This document shows, in pieces, positions 31,152 to 31,684 of a stretch of 31,684 nt of DNA. The stretch is from FW021-bin31 sp964558275 (lineage in GTDB: Bacteria; Bacteroidota; Bacteroidia; Chitinophagales; Chitinophagaceae). Made by a program: the position numbers and the translations under genes. The stretch spans positions 1 to 31,684 of the forward strand of contig CAZLDH010000009.1 in assembly GCA_964558275.1 (NCBI GenBank), given 5' to 3'. Below the pieces are notes generated by a model that worked only from the letters and a program-made list of their open reading frames with translations, was not told the origin of the DNA and ran no database searches. Positions within the stretch are counted from its first letter, which is position 1, and each line of letters opens with the position of its first letter.

Positions 31152-31684
31152 ATGACGGAGATATTAACATTAAAAGAAGCAAGTGATTGGGCGAGTTCAT
31201 TTTTAAACCGGAAAGTTACAAAATCGAATATTGCTTATTTAGTTCAATATGGAAGAGTTCCTAAAATTGGAGATAATGGGAACACTCAAGTTTCAAAAAA
31301 AGCCTTACGCTCTTATTATAAAAAAAACCACCATACAAAAGAAGAAAAATGGAAGAAAAAACTGGGGAAAGAGCTCAACTGGGCTTTATCATTTTCAGAA
31401 TATAGAGAGTTCGAAACTACTAAACACGTGCACAGATTACATCCTTATAAAGGAAAATTTATCCCCCAATTAGTGGAATATTTTTTGGATAAACATACAG
31501 ACGATTTTAAAACAGAAACTTTTTTTGAAAAAGGTCAAACAGTACTTGACCCCTTTTGTGGATCGGGAACCACTTTAGTTCAAGCAAATGAATTGGGGTT
31601 AAATGCAATTGGAATAGATGTTTCTGCATTTAATGCACATATTAGCAATTCTAAGACCGGAAAATATGACCTTAAACGGGTAAA
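31152..31684 (+). CDS. DNA methyltransferase (N6-A or N4-C type), 3' end cut by the window
   Basis: The frame is open from the ATG at 31152 to the right edge (177 residues). Residues about 5-55 (TLKEASDWASSFLNRKVTKSNIAYLVQYGRVPKIGDNG...) resemble a MerR/excisionase-type DNA-binding helix domain. RLHPYKGKFIPQLVEYFL near 93-110 and TVLDPFCGSGTTLVQANELG near 130-149 are typical of amino-methyltransferases. The DPFCGSGTT loop at 133-141 is motif I for S-adenosylmethionine, followed by GIDVSAFNAHI. The catalytic DPPY/SPPY motif and any cognate restriction enzyme lie beyond the window, so the methylated base is unknown. It starts one base after the XRE regulator, so the two are co-transcribed. Confidence 0.88.
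   Translation, partial: MTEILTLKEASDWASSFLNRKVTKSNIAYLVQYGRVPKIGDNGNTQVSKKALRSYYKKNHHTKEEKWKKKLGKELNWALSFSEYREFETTKHVHRLHPYKGKFIPQLVEYFLDKHTDDFKTETFFEKGQTVLDPFCGSGTTLVQANELGLNAIGIDVSAFNAHISNSKTGKYDLKRV

Noticed and set aside
31249..31473. 74-residue frame within the methyltransferase gene
   Set aside because: It is an out-of-frame shadow of the open methyltransferase frame, which has clear motifs.

Overview
The window reads as chromosomal DNA of a member of the phylum Bacteroidota, probably near the Chitinophagales/Sphingobacteriales. The evidence is AT-rich DNA, weak Shine-Dalgarno sites, repeated Bacteroidota-type -7 promoter elements (TAnnTTTG) a short way upstream of start codons, menaquinone synthesis (MenA), a secreted GH2 beta-galactosidase, Stealth-type surface polysaccharide genes and a Bacteroidota-type REP-associated transposase. 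Family or genus cannot be fixed from this sequence. No rRNA, tRNA or CRISPR array was seen.

Layout. Positions 1-12.7 kb are mostly core metabolism: a TPR protein cut by the left edge, an OmpA-like lipoprotein, a pfkA-pyk glycolytic pair, convergent rmlD and rmlC (dTDP-rhamnose), tsaC/sua5 (tRNA t6A), menA, overlapping purK-purE, a PoxB-type pyruvate:quinone oxidoreductase and thiL. PoxB is a TPP enzyme that passes electrons to quinone, so thiL and menA supply its cofactor and electron acceptor. A lacZ-type exported beta-galactosidase follows (12.7-16 kb).

Positions 16-28.5 kb form a surface-glycan region. On the minus strand lies a four-gene cassette: nucleotide-sugar epimerase, ArnT/GT39-like transferase, ArnC/DPM1-like GT2 and an LPG-synthase-type membrane protein. 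It looks like a polyprenyl-phosphate-sugar pathway that decorates lipid A or another envelope glycan. The plus strand carries a GT4 glycosyltransferase, a polysaccharide pyruvyl transferase and a Stealth phosphotransferase. A second Stealth gene faces the first, and the whole gap between them is filled by a REP-associated IS200-type transposase and a nested array of palindromic repeats. A WbpE-like sugar aminotransferase and an NAD-dependent epimerase follow.

Positions 28.5 kb to the right edge look accessory: three tandem short ssb genes, a small zinc-ribbon protein, an XRE regulator and the start of a DNA methyltransferase, the last two arranged like a controller-plus-methylase restriction-modification operon that continues beyond the window.

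The points most worth a second look are the GT39 gene, whose frame runs straight on from the epimerase stop codon with no usual start codon ahead of its first membrane helix; the transposase/repeat array between the convergent Stealth genes; the triple ssb array with a 10-bp-phased repeat ahead of it; and a 106-bp structured element between purE and poxB.
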